From Maridesulfovibrio zosterae DSM 11974 (GTDB lineage: Bacteria; Desulfobacterota; Desulfovibrionia; Desulfovibrionales; Desulfovibrionaceae), in assembly GCF_000425265.1 (NCBI RefSeq), contig NZ_AUDC01000010.1:1-64000 (forward strand): a stretch of DNA of 64,000 nucleotides, in the 5' to 3' direction. Below the pieces are notes generated by a model. The model was not told the origin of the DNA. It searched no databases and saw only the letters and a program-made list of their open reading frames with translations. The position numbers and the translations under genes were made by a program. Below are positions 8,997 through 17,832 of this stretch, in pieces (the stretch's first letter is position 1; every line of letters begins with the position of its first letter).

Positions 8997-9743
8997 ATGG
9001 CAAAAATTGTTGTTCTCAAACCAAAGGACGATAGTCCTCCTCCAGAAGAAGGACTCCCACCGTGGATGGCTACATTTGCGGATATGGTTACCCTTTTACT
9101 GTGCTTTTTTGTTCTTCTACTTTCATTTGCCAATAATGATGTTGCAAAGTTCAAAGAACTTCTAGGTTCCATACAAGGGGCATTTGGCGTCAGGCAAGAA
9201 CGCAAAATGGATGAACATCTTGCTCTCACTCCTGCAGATGTAGAACGTAAAGAAGTCAAAATGGACAGCAATGACAAGCGTCTTTTAGGTCTTGTATTAC
9301 GTATTAAAGCTCTACTAGATCAAGATGATGCGACGCGTAAATCCTCAGGAGTAAAGGCTGATCAGGACGGAGTCCTTGTGACCAGCGAGTCAGCATCTTT
9401 ATTCACACCAGGCTCAGCTACATTAAAGCCGGAAGCTAAAAAAATATTAAATAAAGTTATCAGCATACTTAAAGATCATAATTACAATCTGGTTGTACGA
9501 GGTCATACCGATAACTCTGAATCAGGGTCACGAAAATATCCAACTAACTGGGAACTGTCAGCAGCAAGAGCAGCAAGCGCTCTACGCTACATAATTGAAC
9601 AAGGCGGAATTGACCCTAAAAGGCTAAAAGCTGTAGGTTACGCAGACACTCAGCCTCTGGTAAAAAATGACACTCCTCAGAATCGTCAGAGAAATAGACG
9701 CCTTGAATTTTTCTATCACAAACCGGCTCAGGATTCGTGGTAG
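8997..9743 (+). CDS. motB: Flagellar motor stator protein MotB
   Basis: The protein has 248 residues. It has one N-terminal membrane helix with the essential ion-binding aspartate D29 (TFADMVTLLL), a plug/linker region, and a C-terminal OmpA-like peptidoglycan-binding domain (about 130-245). That domain contains VVRGHTDNSESG, NWELSAARAASAL and NRRLEFF. It anchors the MotA/MotB stator to the cell wall. It lies 15 bases after motA. A second, closely related motB without motA is found at 57626-58378. Confidence 0.95.
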   Translation: MAKIVVLKPKDDSPPPEEGLPPWMATFADMVTLLLCFFVLLLSFANNDVAKFKELLGSIQGAFGVRQERKMDEHLALTPADVERKEVKMDSNDKRLLGLVLRIKALLDQDDATRKSSGVKADQDGVLVTSESASLFTPGSATLKPEAKKILNKVISILKDHNYNLVVRGHTDNSESGSRKYPTNWELSAARAASALRYIIEQGGIDPKRLKAVGYADTQPLVKNDTPQNRQRNRRLEFFYHKPAQDSW

Positions 9744-9752
9744 GCCCCGACT

Positions 9753-11420
9753 ATGAGAACCTACACTGCCAAACTACTTAAAAATGACTCAGATCCCGTT
9801 GATATATGCATAGAGCAAGATGGCAAGAAAAAGCATATGTGGGGAAAATTCGGTCCTCGTAAAGAAACAGATCTAAGTGAGTCGATAAATCAGGACACTA
9901 TCCCGTTACTCATCGGTTCAGGACTTGGTATTGCTGCAGAAATTCTTGCCCAGAAAAAAGACCGCCCTATTCTGATACTTGATTGCGAAACACCTATAAT
10001 TAAAGAAACTGGGCTCAAAGAAAAGTTTAAATCATATCAAAATATTATATGGATAACCACCAGTTCACCACTAAGTGCAGCCCGGCATATTAATGACCTT
10101 GAAAATAATTTCAAAAAGAAAATCCAGCTGCTGAAAATTCCTTTTTATCAACGCTTGTCTTCATTCTATACGAATGTTGAAAAACTGCTTTTAGAACAAT
10201 CCAGACAAAAGGCAGAATTCGACTGCTGGCCTAAATTTCAAAATGAATTCCCCCGTATACTCCTACTGACCAGCCAGTATTTTCTAATGGGTGAAATAGT
10301 ATCTGCCTGCCAAAGACAATCCATCCCGCACATGTTCATAAATATGGACGCGAAAGAAATGGATTTAGAAATTTTTGTAAGGCGCATCTCGGCAGCTATA
10401 AAAACATTCAAACCAGATTTTGTACTAACTGTTAACCATCTTGGAGTTGATCAGGAAGGAGTCTTAAACAGCCTGCTGCAACAATTTGATCTCCCCCTGG
10501 CATCATGGTTTGTGGACAACCCAATGCTAATCCTTCCGCTGTATAAAGGACAGGCAGACAGCAACACAACAATATTCACTTGGGATACTGACCGCATGGA
10601 TTCATTAAGTGATATGGGGTTTGAAAATATTTTTCACCTGCCACTTGGCACCGACCAAACAAGATTTATACCTTCTGGAGGATGCAATAAAAGTCAGTGG
10701 GCTCGTGATATTTCATTTGTCGGAAATTCCATGGTCTACAAAACTTCTCGCAAACGGGAAGCAGCAAGACTAACAGGAGCTTTGGATGAACAGTGGGAGA
10801 AAATAGCACATAGATTTGGTAAAGAATCTGAACAGTCAGTTTTTAACTTTTTAAAGACTGATTTTCCAAATCTCCTGCCGCACTATGAAGAACTGAAGTC
10901 GCCATTTCGCAAGCTATCGTTTGAAACACTGATTATCTGGCAAGCAACACTTGAATACCGCCTATCCTGTCTGAAGAAAACACTCTCATTCTATCCGCTG
11001 ATTGTCGGCGATGATGGATGGAAGAAAATATTACCTGAAACCAGTTCCTGGGAATACCATAAGGAACTTTCATATTATAATGACCTGCCTCAATTTTACC
11101 CCTGCTCAAAAATAAATTTCAATTGCACCAGTCAACAAATGAAAGGAGCTGTCAACCAGCGCGTATTCGATGTTCCTGCGTGTAATGGTTTTATCCTGAC
11201 TGATCACCGAGACCAGATAGAAACACTTTTCGAGCCTGACAAAGAAATCGTAATCTACCGCTCCCAAGATGAGATACCAACCCTTATCGATAAATATCTC
11301 AATGATGGAAATGCGAGAAAATCTATCATCAAAGCAGCAAGAAAAAGAATACTTGCTGAGCATACATACGACAGCCGTATAGAAACTCTTATAGCCTGTA
11401 TGCGCCAAGTATATGGATAA
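9753..11420 (+). CDS. CgeB-like glycosyltransferase
   Basis: This 555-residue protein looks like a GT-B fold enzyme of the CgeB/Glyco_trans_1_2 type. An N-terminal region (about 1-150) of uncertain function is followed by an alpha/beta domain with WFVDNPMLI and TWDTDRMDSL. The C-terminal domain (about 430-550) has NCTSQQMKGAVNQRVFDVPACNGF, a hallmark segment of these transferases, and ends with a helix rich in arginine. It follows motB by 9 bases in an apparent operon and ends at a strong terminator. A role in glycosylating flagellar or surface components is an inference from position. Donor and acceptor are unknown. Confidence 0.75.
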   Translation: MRTYTAKLLKNDSDPVDICIEQDGKKKHMWGKFGPRKETDLSESINQDTIPLLIGSGLGIAAEILAQKKDRPILILDCETPIIKETGLKEKFKSYQNIIWITTSSPLSAARHINDLENNFKKKIQLLKIPFYQRLSSFYTNVEKLLLEQSRQKAEFDCWPKFQNEFPRILLLTSQYFLMGEIVSACQRQSIPHMFINMDAKEMDLEIFVRRISAAIKTFKPDFVLTVNHLGVDQEGVLNSLLQQFDLPLASWFVDNPMLILPLYKGQADSNTTIFTWDTDRMDSLSDMGFENIFHLPLGTDQTRFIPSGGCNKSQWARDISFVGNSMVYKTSRKREAARLTGALDEQWEKIAHRFGKESEQSVFNFLKTDFPNLLPHYEELKSPFRKLSFETLIIWQATLEYRLSCLKKTLSFYPLIVGDDGWKKILPETSSWEYHKELSYYNDLPQFYPCSKINFNCTSQQMKGAVNQRVFDVPACNGFILTDHRDQIETLFEPDKEIVIYRSQDEIPTLIDKYLNDGNARKSIIKAARKRILAEHTYDSRIETLIACMRQVYG

Positions 11421-11423
11421 ACG

Positions 11424-11453
11424 AAAACCCCGCTACATTTGTAGCAGGGTTTT
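11424..11453 (+). terminator. Rho-independent terminator after the mot cluster
   Basis: An inverted repeat AAAACCC-CGCTAC with loop ATTT and GTAGC-A-GGGTTTT lies 4 bases after the glycosyltransferase stop. It is flanked by A runs upstream and T runs downstream, so it could work in both directions. Confidence 0.85.
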
Positions 11454-11631
11454 AATTTTCTTTCTATACAGAAACCCAAACGTTCTACGAATCATAGACT
11501 AAGTTATTATTTCATCAAGTTCTACAATCTAGAGCAGAACTACCATATCTTGAGTAAGCTCTATCACTCTAAGAAGAAATCAATTTTACAGATTCTGAGT
11601 TTCAGTACTCAGGTTAAAGGATATACGCAGG

Positions 11632-11790
11632 TTAATTACCTCCACAACCGCCACTCTTATTATTCTTAGATCCCGAACCGGAACCTCTGTCACCTATCTG
11701 TCAAGGGGAAACACCAAGCTTAGGTATCACGACCTTTACAATAAGGAAGACTACTGCAAAGACGGCGATAAGTCCGAGTATTTCATTCAT
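11632..11790 (-). CDS. Candidate small membrane selenoprotein (in-frame UGA at codon 30)
   Basis: This is a 52-codon reading frame on the minus strand with one internal TGA (11701-11703). Codons 1-29 encode a start, one membrane helix (about residues 4-22) and the sequence PKLGVSP. After the TGA the frame stays open for 22 residues, rich in Gly, Ser, Asn and Lys, with a GGCGG motif near the end, and then stops at TAA (11632-11634). GAGG precedes the ATG (11790) by about 6 bases, and a TTGACA box lies 60 bases upstream. A hairpin fitting the bacterial SECIS model follows the TGA. I infer that UGA is read as selenocysteine, placed at the membrane boundary before the flexible tail. I do not recognise a named family. 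If UGA simply terminates, the product is a 29-residue membrane peptide ending at 11701. Confidence 0.6.
11668..11686 (-). promoter_or_regulatory. Bacterial SECIS-like hairpin downstream of the UGA
   Basis: On the minus strand GGTTCC (11680-11685) can pair with GGGATC (11669-11674), extended by one A-U pair to 7 base pairs including two G-U pairs. The apical loop is GGTTC. The loop starts 22 bases after the TGA (21 intervening bases), and its first two bases are guanosines, which fits the published general model of bacterial SECIS elements (short stem, small loop, G in the first two loop positions, loop about 16-37 bases from UGA). Confidence 0.5.
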
Positions 11791-11824
11791 ATCAGACCTC
11801 ACTTATTTATAAGTTTCTTTCTTT

Positions 11825-11852
11825 AAAGTAAGTATCTCATACAAAATGTCAA
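11825..11852 (-). promoter_or_regulatory. Promoter of the small UGA-containing gene
   Basis: A perfect TTGACA (11847-11852) is followed after 16 bases by TACTTT (11825-11830), upstream of the ATG at 11790. It lies just after the histidine kinase stop, so the small gene appears to have its own promoter. Confidence 0.4.
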
Positions 11853-11912
11853 TACTCAACAATAAAATCAATCATAGATATAAATAACAAATCAACAGAA
11901 ATATAAATATGG

Positions 11913-13616
11913 TTAAGATGGGATACTAAAATTAACATAAAAAATAAACTTTGCCCCCTCCCCTATACTGCTTTCAACAAAAAGTTCACCGCCCATTAGA
12001 GATACAAGCTTACGTGAAATTGGAAGTCCAAGCCCCGTTCCGCCATATTCTCTAGACGTTGAAGAGTCTACCTGGGTAAAGCTTTCAAATATAATAGATA
12101 ATTTTTCTTTTGGTATACCTATCCCCTGATCACGGACTGAAAACATAACTCTATTATTTTCCATATATACAGAAATTTTAATTGAACCTTCGCTTGTAAA
12201 TTTAACCGCATTACTGATTAGATTTGTCAGTACCTGCCGGACCCTAGTAGGATCACCTATAACTTCTTCAGGAACTTCTTCAGAAATATCACAAACAAGC
12301 GAAAGTCCTTTTTTAGTCGCAACAGCCTCAAATATAGTTACAACTCGTAAAACAATCTCATGAAGCCAAAAAAGATGTGATTCAATTTCAAGATACCCCG
12401 CTTCTATTTTAGAAATTTCAAGAACATCGTTTATTATTTCCAGTAAAGACTCTCCTGCGACCCCAGCAATATTTAAAAAATCTTTCTGCTCATCATCAAC
12501 ATTAGTTTCTTTTAACAACTCAATCATACCCAGGATAGAATGCATTGGAGTTCTTATCTCATGACTCATGTTAGCCATAAATTCAGTTTTAACCTTATTC
12601 GCATTTTCGGCTTTTTCCTTTTCTTCCTGTAGCAGCTCAAGAGTATCACCTATCGAAACAGACAATTCTGTCAGCTCATCGTCCCCGCTAAGCAAGACCT
12701 TTCTCCTGTCAGGCCCCGTAAAGAATCCACCTTTAAGTTGAGACTGAAGCATCTTTACTCTAGATACAAAATTATGATTCACAAAAAAATAAGTAACAAC
12801 GCCAAGAATAAAAAGAGTACCCAAAAAAGAAAGAGCAAATATCCAAATTAGAGAACTGGCAATACTATGCGCTTCTCTTTTCATATCAAGACGTAATAAA
12901 ACAAGCGGCTTACCTGAGTAATCTTTTATCACTTTGAAATCATGAATAGTATTATCCTCTGGCAATGAGTCCAGATCATTGCTTGGACTTGCACGGTCAA
13001 GCTCACTAAAAGATAAATCCAGCAGCAGCTCCTCTCCCAATTTTTTAATAGCAGCATCGCCATAAAAACGGCCCATGACTAAAGTCCCCAGAGGCCGTCC
13101 ATCACCTTGGCTGGTTAATATTTTTTGAGCAGAAACCATCATGATCTTATGCTTAACTCTAATTAAACCCGTAAGCCCGTTAATTCCGCACTTAGATATA
13201 AATTCTTTGCCGCTACACCCCTCCGTGCGGAAACAGTTCTTTACTAAATCTGTACCAGAGTTACAGAATGAACTGAAAATATTACCATGATTATCAATAA
13301 AAATTAAAATATCTATATTCAGGTTAGTCAAAACTTCCTTGCTAAAGTTTGATTTAATAAATTCAATATTATGATCGCGCATAAATTCATAACTGTAATC
13401 AGACCAAGCCCAATCACGACAAATACTATCTAAGGAATGACTGTCAGCTAAAATGGCATAAGAAACACGACTAAGATTTTCTCTCATGAGAACATCTTCT
13501 ATCTCATGAGAACTACGCTCCATAAAAATAAACGCATTAGCCCACGCTACGCTAAGAATAATAAGCCCTAAAATAAAGACGCCAATAAAACTTTTTCCTT
13601 TGAGTCCAATTCGCAT
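11913..13616 (-). CDS. CHASE4-like sensor histidine kinase
   Basis: This 567-residue membrane kinase has transmembrane helices at about 9-31 and 252-279. They flank a periplasmic sensor of roughly 220 residues that resembles CHASE4 ([14 protein letters not shown] near residue 66). A HAMP-like segment follows (about 280-330). The kinase core has the phosphoacceptor H352 in [11 protein letters not shown], the N box [12 protein letters not shown] (about 462-473), the G1 box RDQGIGIP (495-502) and the G2 box GGTGLGL (525-531). There is no receiver domain in the protein and no response regulator adjacent. The periplasmic domain contains several cysteines (C66, C118, C128, C134 and C143), possibly disulfide-forming. 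GGAG precedes the ATG. Confidence 0.88.
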   Translation of the reverse strand: MRIGLKGKSFIGVFILGLIILSVAWANAFIFMERSSHEIEDVLMRENLSRVSYAILADSHSLDSICRDWAWSDYSYEFMRDHNIEFIKSNFSKEVLTNLNIDILIFIDNHGNIFSSFCNSGTDLVKNCFRTEGCSGKEFISKCGINGLTGLIRVKHKIMMVSAQKILTSQGDGRPLGTLVMGRFYGDAAIKKLGEELLLDLSFSELDRASPSNDLDSLPEDNTIHDFKVIKDYSGKPLVLLRLDMKREAHSIASSLIWIFALSFLGTLFILGVVTYFFVNHNFVSRVKMLQSQLKGGFFTGPDRRKVLLSGDDELTELSVSIGDTLELLQEEKEKAENANKVKTEFMANMSHEIRTPMHSILGMIELLKETNVDDEQKDFLNIAGVAGESLLEIINDVLEISKIEAGYLEIESHLFWLHEIVLRVVTIFEAVATKKGLSLVCDISEEVPEEVIGDPTRVRQVLTNLISNAVKFTSEGSIKISVYMENNRVMFSVRDQGIGIPKEKLSIIFESFTQVDSSTSREYGGTGLGLPISRKLVSLMGGELFVESSIGEGAKFIFYVNFSIPS

Positions 13617-13671
13617 TTACGTGCCTGCTCCATTTCATATAATTTATTGCACGTTGATTTACCCTCTAAAC

Positions 13672-13704
13672 AAAAAAAAAGAAACTGGAGAATTCTCCAG
13701 TTTC
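13672..13704 (-). terminator. Rho-independent terminator of cysS
   Basis: A perfect inverted repeat GAAACTGGAG-AATT-CTCCAGTTTC (13681-13704) is followed on the minus strand by nine T residues (13672-13680). It lies about 30 bases after the cysS stop. Confidence 0.9.
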
Positions 13705-13735
13705 TTTTCATTAAAACTATTTCTAAGAGAAATTG

Positions 13736-15193
13736 TTAAATAACGTCCCAGACTGCCCCTTGAGGAGTATCCTTAACCTCGACTCCGAGCTCAATCAACT
13801 CATCTCTTATCTCATCAGATCGGCTAAAATCTTTATTTTTCCTTGCATCCTGACGAGCTACTACAAGCTCTTCAACTCTTGCAACTTCAATTCCCTTACG
13901 GTCCAACATATTCATTTTAAGATTTTCAAGGAAAACTTTGGGGTCAATGGTGAAAATACCCAGCACATCACCCCATTTCTTCATGTCAGCAAGTATGCGA
14001 GTCCATGCATCACGGCCCCCCTCACTCTTTCGCCATGCCTTATCTTCGGCAATACGTCCGGCAAGACGGATAATAGTGAATATATGCCCCATAGCCGCTG
14101 CGGTGTTCATGTCATCTTCCATTGCCTCGGTCCAGCCATTCTCTGCATCATCAATTTCTGCAAGAACATCAGCTGGGAGCGCTGCTTTGGACCACTTCTG
14201 CTTCTGAAGAGCTTCTTCGATCTGCTCAAGAGCTGTGTAAACACGGCGTATTCCTTTCTCAGCATCTTCAAGTGCTTCAAAAGAAAAATCAAGAGGACTA
14301 CGGTAATGCATAGTCAGCAAGAAATAACGTAAAGTCTCTGGAAGAAACTTCTCTATAATATCCCTGATGGTAAAAAAGTTACCAAGAGATTTAGACATCT
14401 TTTCAGAATTAATCTGCACAAATCCGTTATGAACCCAGAAACGGGCCATTTCTTTTCCAGTGGCAGCTTCGCTCTGGGCAATTTCATTTTCATGATGCGG
14501 AAAACTTAAATCCTGTCCACCACCATGAATATCAAAAGGTAAATCCAAATATTTCTCACTCATTGCAGAACATTCAAGATGCCAGCCGGGACGGCCTTCG
14601 CCCCAAGGACTTTCCCATGAAGGTTCGCCGGGTTTAGCCGCTTTCCAGAGCGCAAAATCAAGAGGATCTTTTTTTTCTTCCCCGGGCTTGATACGTGCCC
14701 CAGACTGAAGATCTTCAATATTCCGACCGGAAAGCTTCCCGTAGTCATCAAAAGAACGGACCTTAAAATAAACATCTCCGGAAGGGGTGGAGTACGCATG
14801 ATCCTTTGCAATCAGAGTTTCGGTAAGTGCAATCATTTCAGGAATGTGCTCTGTACACTTAGGCTCTATATCTGCGCGCAGAATATTAAGCCTATCCATA
14901 TCAACATAAAACTCGCCGATAAATTTTTTAGCCAATTCATCGGCTGATACACCAGACTCATTAGCACGATTAATTATTTTATCATCAATATCAGTAAAGT
15001 TACGAACAAAAGTCACATCGTAACCTTTAAAACGCAAGTAGCGAACTAGAACATCAAAAACTACTGAAGAACGGGCATGCCCAATATGACAAAGATCATA
15101 TGCAGTGATGCCACATGCATAAAGACTTACTTTATTACCATTAGCAGGAACAAATTCTTCTTTTTTTCTCTTAAGTGTATTGTAAAGGCGCAT
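13736..15193 (-). CDS. cysS: Cysteinyl-tRNA synthetase
   Basis: This class I synthetase charges tRNA-Cys. The 485-residue protein has the HIGH motif at 36-39 and KMSKS at 265-269. Zinc ligands are C27, C208 and the histidines of FPHHENE (about 233-237). The C-terminal DALR-like and anticodon-binding regions are complete. An in-frame TTG lies two codons upstream, but the ATG at 15193 is chosen because AAGGAG sits 6 bases before it. It is the last gene of an apparent ispDF-hypothetical-cysS operon and is followed by a strong terminator. Confidence 0.97.
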   Translation of the reverse strand: MRLYNTLKRKKEEFVPANGNKVSLYACGITAYDLCHIGHARSSVVFDVLVRYLRFKGYDVTFVRNFTDIDDKIINRANESGVSADELAKKFIGEFYVDMDRLNILRADIEPKCTEHIPEMIALTETLIAKDHAYSTPSGDVYFKVRSFDDYGKLSGRNIEDLQSGARIKPGEEKKDPLDFALWKAAKPGEPSWESPWGEGRPGWHLECSAMSEKYLDLPFDIHGGGQDLSFPHHENEIAQSEAATGKEMARFWVHNGFVQINSEKMSKSLGNFFTIRDIIEKFLPETLRYFLLTMHYRSPLDFSFEALEDAEKGIRRVYTALEQIEEALQKQKWSKAALPADVLAEIDDAENGWTEAMEDDMNTAAAMGHIFTIIRLAGRIAEDKAWRKSEGGRDAWTRILADMKKWGDVLGIFTIDPKVFLENLKMNMLDRKGIEVARVEELVVARQDARKNKDFSRSDEIRDELIELGVEVKDTPQGAVWDVI

Positions 15194-15222
15194 AGCCAAC
15201 TCCTTTTTATCTAAAATAAATA

Positions 15223-16128
15223 TCAGCTGTCACCGGCATTTGATCCCAGCTCATCCGATTCAACAGTTACCCCGTAAAGTTCAAGCAATTCTTCAAAACT
15301 GCGCCCCATAAACATGTACAACAACGGCACAGGTTCAGTAGGCTCCACCCTGACAACCAACTTTCCGGGTTTCGCAATAAATTTTATAATCTCAGCATAA
15401 AAATTCTCAGCAAAACCATTACCAAGACTTTTAGCCTTCTGCATCTTAAGCTGCATCCCTTCCATTAACTTTGAGCGGTATGAGAGAAAGTCGCTATTCT
15501 CCGCTGCTGCTGCTAAATCAAGAAATTTTACCGTCAACGACTTGTCTACCAAAATCATACCGCCATCCAGCATACTGACCCCGATAAGACCATTAAACCC
15601 TGAATTTATTAACTTCACATCTCCAAGATCAAATCCGGTACTTACCTGAAGGGAGTCTACTCCGTCAAAACAAAGCTTTTTCACCGTCAGCCGTTTTGTT
15701 TCGTCTTCATATATGTAGTCGGCCAAGAGGTCAAAAGTCAGTTCCTCATAGCCCATTTTACGAAACTCTCCGGCGTATGGTCCAAGATTCATGAAATCAA
15801 CAGGAACAGATATACCTTCAATAGAACCCTTAAAAAATAATGGAAAACTATGCTCACGATCAAACTTATCGATCACAATCCTATCAACAGAAAAACTGGA
15901 CCCCATAGAGAAAGAACAGTGTATGCCCCAAATATTCAAAGTTTGATCAAAAGGATTAATCAAGGCCCTATCAAATTCGACCCTGACAAGATCTGAATAC
16001 TTATCCGTGAATTCATGAACTTTTTGCGCAGAAAATTCTTCCAGCTTGAAATATCCGCCTGCCATAATTGCAAGCAGAACAAACAAAAATACAAACCATT
16101 TAAAAAATGACTTCACTGCACTGCCCAT
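15223..16128 (-). CDS. Membrane-anchored protein of unknown function
   Basis: The protein is 301 residues with one N-terminal membrane helix (about 9-27) and a long, mostly beta-rich extracytoplasmic region. The body mentions no recognisable catalytic motif; its alternating hydrophobic strands and phrases such as GVDSLQVSTGFDLGDVKLINSG loosely recall AsmA/DUF945-like envelope proteins, but I cannot assign it. It starts 8 bases after ispDF and lies 29 bases before cysS, so it is co-transcribed with housekeeping genes. GGCGG precedes the ATG. Probable location is the periplasmic face of the inner membrane. Confidence 0.7.
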   Translation of the reverse strand: MGSAVKSFFKWFVFLFVLLAIMAGGYFKLEEFSAQKVHEFTDKYSDLVRVEFDRALINPFDQTLNIWGIHCSFSMGSSFSVDRIVIDKFDREHSFPLFFKGSIEGISVPVDFMNLGPYAGEFRKMGYEELTFDLLADYIYEDETKRLTVKKLCFDGVDSLQVSTGFDLGDVKLINSGFNGLIGVSMLDGGMILVDKSLTVKFLDLAAAAENSDFLSYRSKLMEGMQLKMQKAKSLGNGFAENFYAEIIKFIAKPGKLVVRVEPTEPVPLLYMFMGRSFEELLELYGVTVESDELGSNAGDS

Positions 16129-16136
16129 AGAACCGC

Positions 16137-17330
16137 CTAGGAATATTTTCTCAAACCGGTAACAGCAGCAACCGCCTTGATGCCTTTCTTTTCACCGGTA
16201 AAACCAAGCTTCTCTTCTGTTGTAGCTTTTACATTGACCTGATTTTTATCCAGCCCCATCAGTGAAGCCACATTCTTGCGGATCAATTCGCGATGAGGCG
16301 AAAGCTTTGGAATCTGAGCGATAATGGTCATATCTACATGAACAATTTCAATTCCGGCATCTTCAGCTTTAACCAATACTTCCTTAAGAATGATTCCGCT
16401 GGACATGTTCTCACATTCAGCAGAGGTATCAGGAAAATGATGTCCAATATCACCACCTCCAAATAAGCCTAAAACAGCATCAGCCAGAGCATGAAGTAAT
16501 ACATCCCCATCAGAATGGGCTATAATTTCAGGACCTCCTGGGATAGGAACTCCGCCCAGAACCATAGGCCGACCTGCTCCGTATTTATGCACATCATATC
16601 CCCATCCCACACACGGCAGAATTCGGGAATCTTCTTCAATACGTTTCAGATCTTCGGGATTGGTAATCTTCACGTTGCCTTCCTCTCCACTGCATATGTG
16701 AACGTTCTTTCCTGCCATCTCAACCATTGAAGCATCATCAGTAACATCCCAGCCCTCTTTTTCAGCCTGTTCATGAGCAGCATAGAGAACTGGAAGTGAA
16801 AATCCCTGCGGAGTCTGGACAGCTTTAAGACTTGAGCGCACAAGAGTTTTTTTCACAATATCGCCATCAACTTCCTTGATGGTATCAGTGACTTCTACCG
16901 CAGGGATAACCGCATCCCGCCCATTTCTCATCATATCCACAATCGAGCTCATCATTGCAGCAGAGGCAAAAGGACGAGCGGAATCATGCACAAGCACATG
17001 CGAACACCCGGAGGGCAGCTCGTTCAACCCATTAAAGACTGAATCCTGACGACGTTTACCGCCGGCTGTAACCTTAAAAGGCATGCCGAGAGAATCAGTT
17101 CCATCCAGATCTGCAACAACTTCTTTCATCTCATCCACCTGATCCGGTGGAAAAACAAAGATAATGCCCGTAACAGCCGGAGTTTTAGAAAAAGTAAGTG
17201 CAGAATGCCAGAAAAGCGGAAAGCCCTTCCAGGAAAGAAATTGTTTTTTTACGCCGCCAACGGCATTTGCCAGACGGGTACCGCTTCCTGCTGCGAGTAA
17301 AACGGCCCAGACTTCACCTGATGCGCTCAT
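16137..17330 (-). CDS. ispDF: Bifunctional IspD/IspF (MEP cytidylyltransferase and MECDP synthase)
   Basis: One 397-residue chain carries two enzymes of the non-mevalonate isoprenoid pathway. The N-terminal IspD domain (about 1-230) has the nucleotide-binding signature VLLAAGSGTRL and the DSARPF motif. The C-terminal IspF domain (about 238-397) begins with GWGYDVHKY (metal-binding D and H) and contains HSDGDVLLHALADA and the DIGHHFPD motif. The start at 17330 is chosen over an upstream ATG at 17357 because GGGAGA lies 4-5 bases before it and the product then starts close to the IspD core. IspD and IspF fusions are common in this group, though IspE, the intermediate step, is missing from the fusion. 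Confidence 0.95.
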   Translation of the reverse strand: MSASGEVWAVLLAAGSGTRLANAVGGVKKQFLSWKGFPLFWHSALTFSKTPAVTGIIFVFPPDQVDEMKEVVADLDGTDSLGMPFKVTAGGKRRQDSVFNGLNELPSGCSHVLVHDSARPFASAAMMSSIVDMMRNGRDAVIPAVEVTDTIKEVDGDIVKKTLVRSSLKAVQTPQGFSLPVLYAAHEQAEKEGWDVTDDASMVEMAGKNVHICSGEEGNVKITNPEDLKRIEEDSRILPCVGWGYDVHKYGAGRPMVLGGVPIPGGPEIIAHSDGDVLLHALADAVLGLFGGGDIGHHFPDTSAECENMSSGIILKEVLVKAEDAGIEIVHVDMTIIAQIPKLSPHRELIRKNVASLMGLDKNQVNVKATTEEKLGFTGEKKGIKAVAAVTGLRKYS

Positions 17331-17371
17331 GGAATCTCCCTGATAATCAAAAATCACTTAACGGAATTCCT

Positions 17372-17398
17372 AAAAAAAAGGCAGCCCAAGGGCTGCCC
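17372..17398 (-). terminator. Terminator of RNase P RNA
   Basis: On the minus strand GGCAGCCC (loop TTG) GGCTGCC is followed by eight T residues (17372-17379). It lies directly downstream of rnpB and upstream of ispDF. Confidence 0.9.
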
Positions 17399-17416
17399 GA
17401 ATATTCAAACAAGTAA

Positions 17417-17774
17417 TGGAGTCGGACTATAAGCCGGGTCCTGTATCTGCCCGAAAGCAGACGATCATCATTCCTCTAGGGTGCACGTTACCATACACCT
17501 CAAGCAACCTACCCGAAAGCTCGGCCGGGCCGGCCTCAAACACTTCCCTATTTGGTCTTGCTCCGGACGGGGTTTACCTGGCCGGATATGTTACCATATC
17601 CGCCGGTGGGCTCTTACCCCACCGTTTCACCCTTACCTCCATAAATGAAGGCGGTCTGCTTTCTGTGGCACTTTCCCGGAATCGCTTCCGCTGGGAGTTA
17701 CCCAGCGCCCTGCCCTGCGGAGCCCGGACTTTCCTCCCCGACAGTAAAGCCGCGGCGATGATCCGTCCAACTCC
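17417..17774 (-). ncRNA. rnpB: RNase P RNA (class A)
   Basis: This is the catalytic RNA that removes 5' leaders from tRNA precursors. The minus strand begins GGAGTTGGACGG and shows the conserved 5' block GAGGAAAGTCCGGGC. Further on it has an AGAGGAATGATGATCG stretch, and near the 3' end ACAGGACCCGGCTTATAG followed by TCCGACTCC, which closes the P1 helix with the 5' end. Its length of about 358 bases fits bacterial class A. Ends are set by P1 pairing and are accurate to a few bases. Confidence 0.93.
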
Positions 17775-17797
17775 AAAAAAAGAACGCCTCCGGAGGC
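17775..17797 (-). terminator. GC-rich hairpin with T run at the rnpB 5' end
   Basis: A perfect palindrome GCCTCCGGAGGC (17786-17797) is followed on the minus strand by TTC and seven T residues (17775-17781). It would stop transcripts from the upstream zinc-ribbon gene. It directly abuts the predicted rnpB -10 element, so initiation for rnpB would fall inside the hairpin. Confidence 0.6.
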
Positions 17798-17825
17798 ATT
17801 AAAATCATGTTTGTATATCTGTCAA
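17798..17825 (-). promoter_or_regulatory. Probable rnpB promoter
   Basis: A perfect TTGACA (17820-17825) and TTTAAT (17798-17803) are separated by 16 bases on the minus strand, ending about 24 bases before the mature RNase P RNA. Confidence 0.5.
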
Positions 17826-17832
17826 ACTACAA

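Noticed and set aside
13733-14332. Antisense open frame of 199 codons inside cysS
   Set aside because: It overlaps the cysS coding region completely and has no ribosome binding site or family likeness.
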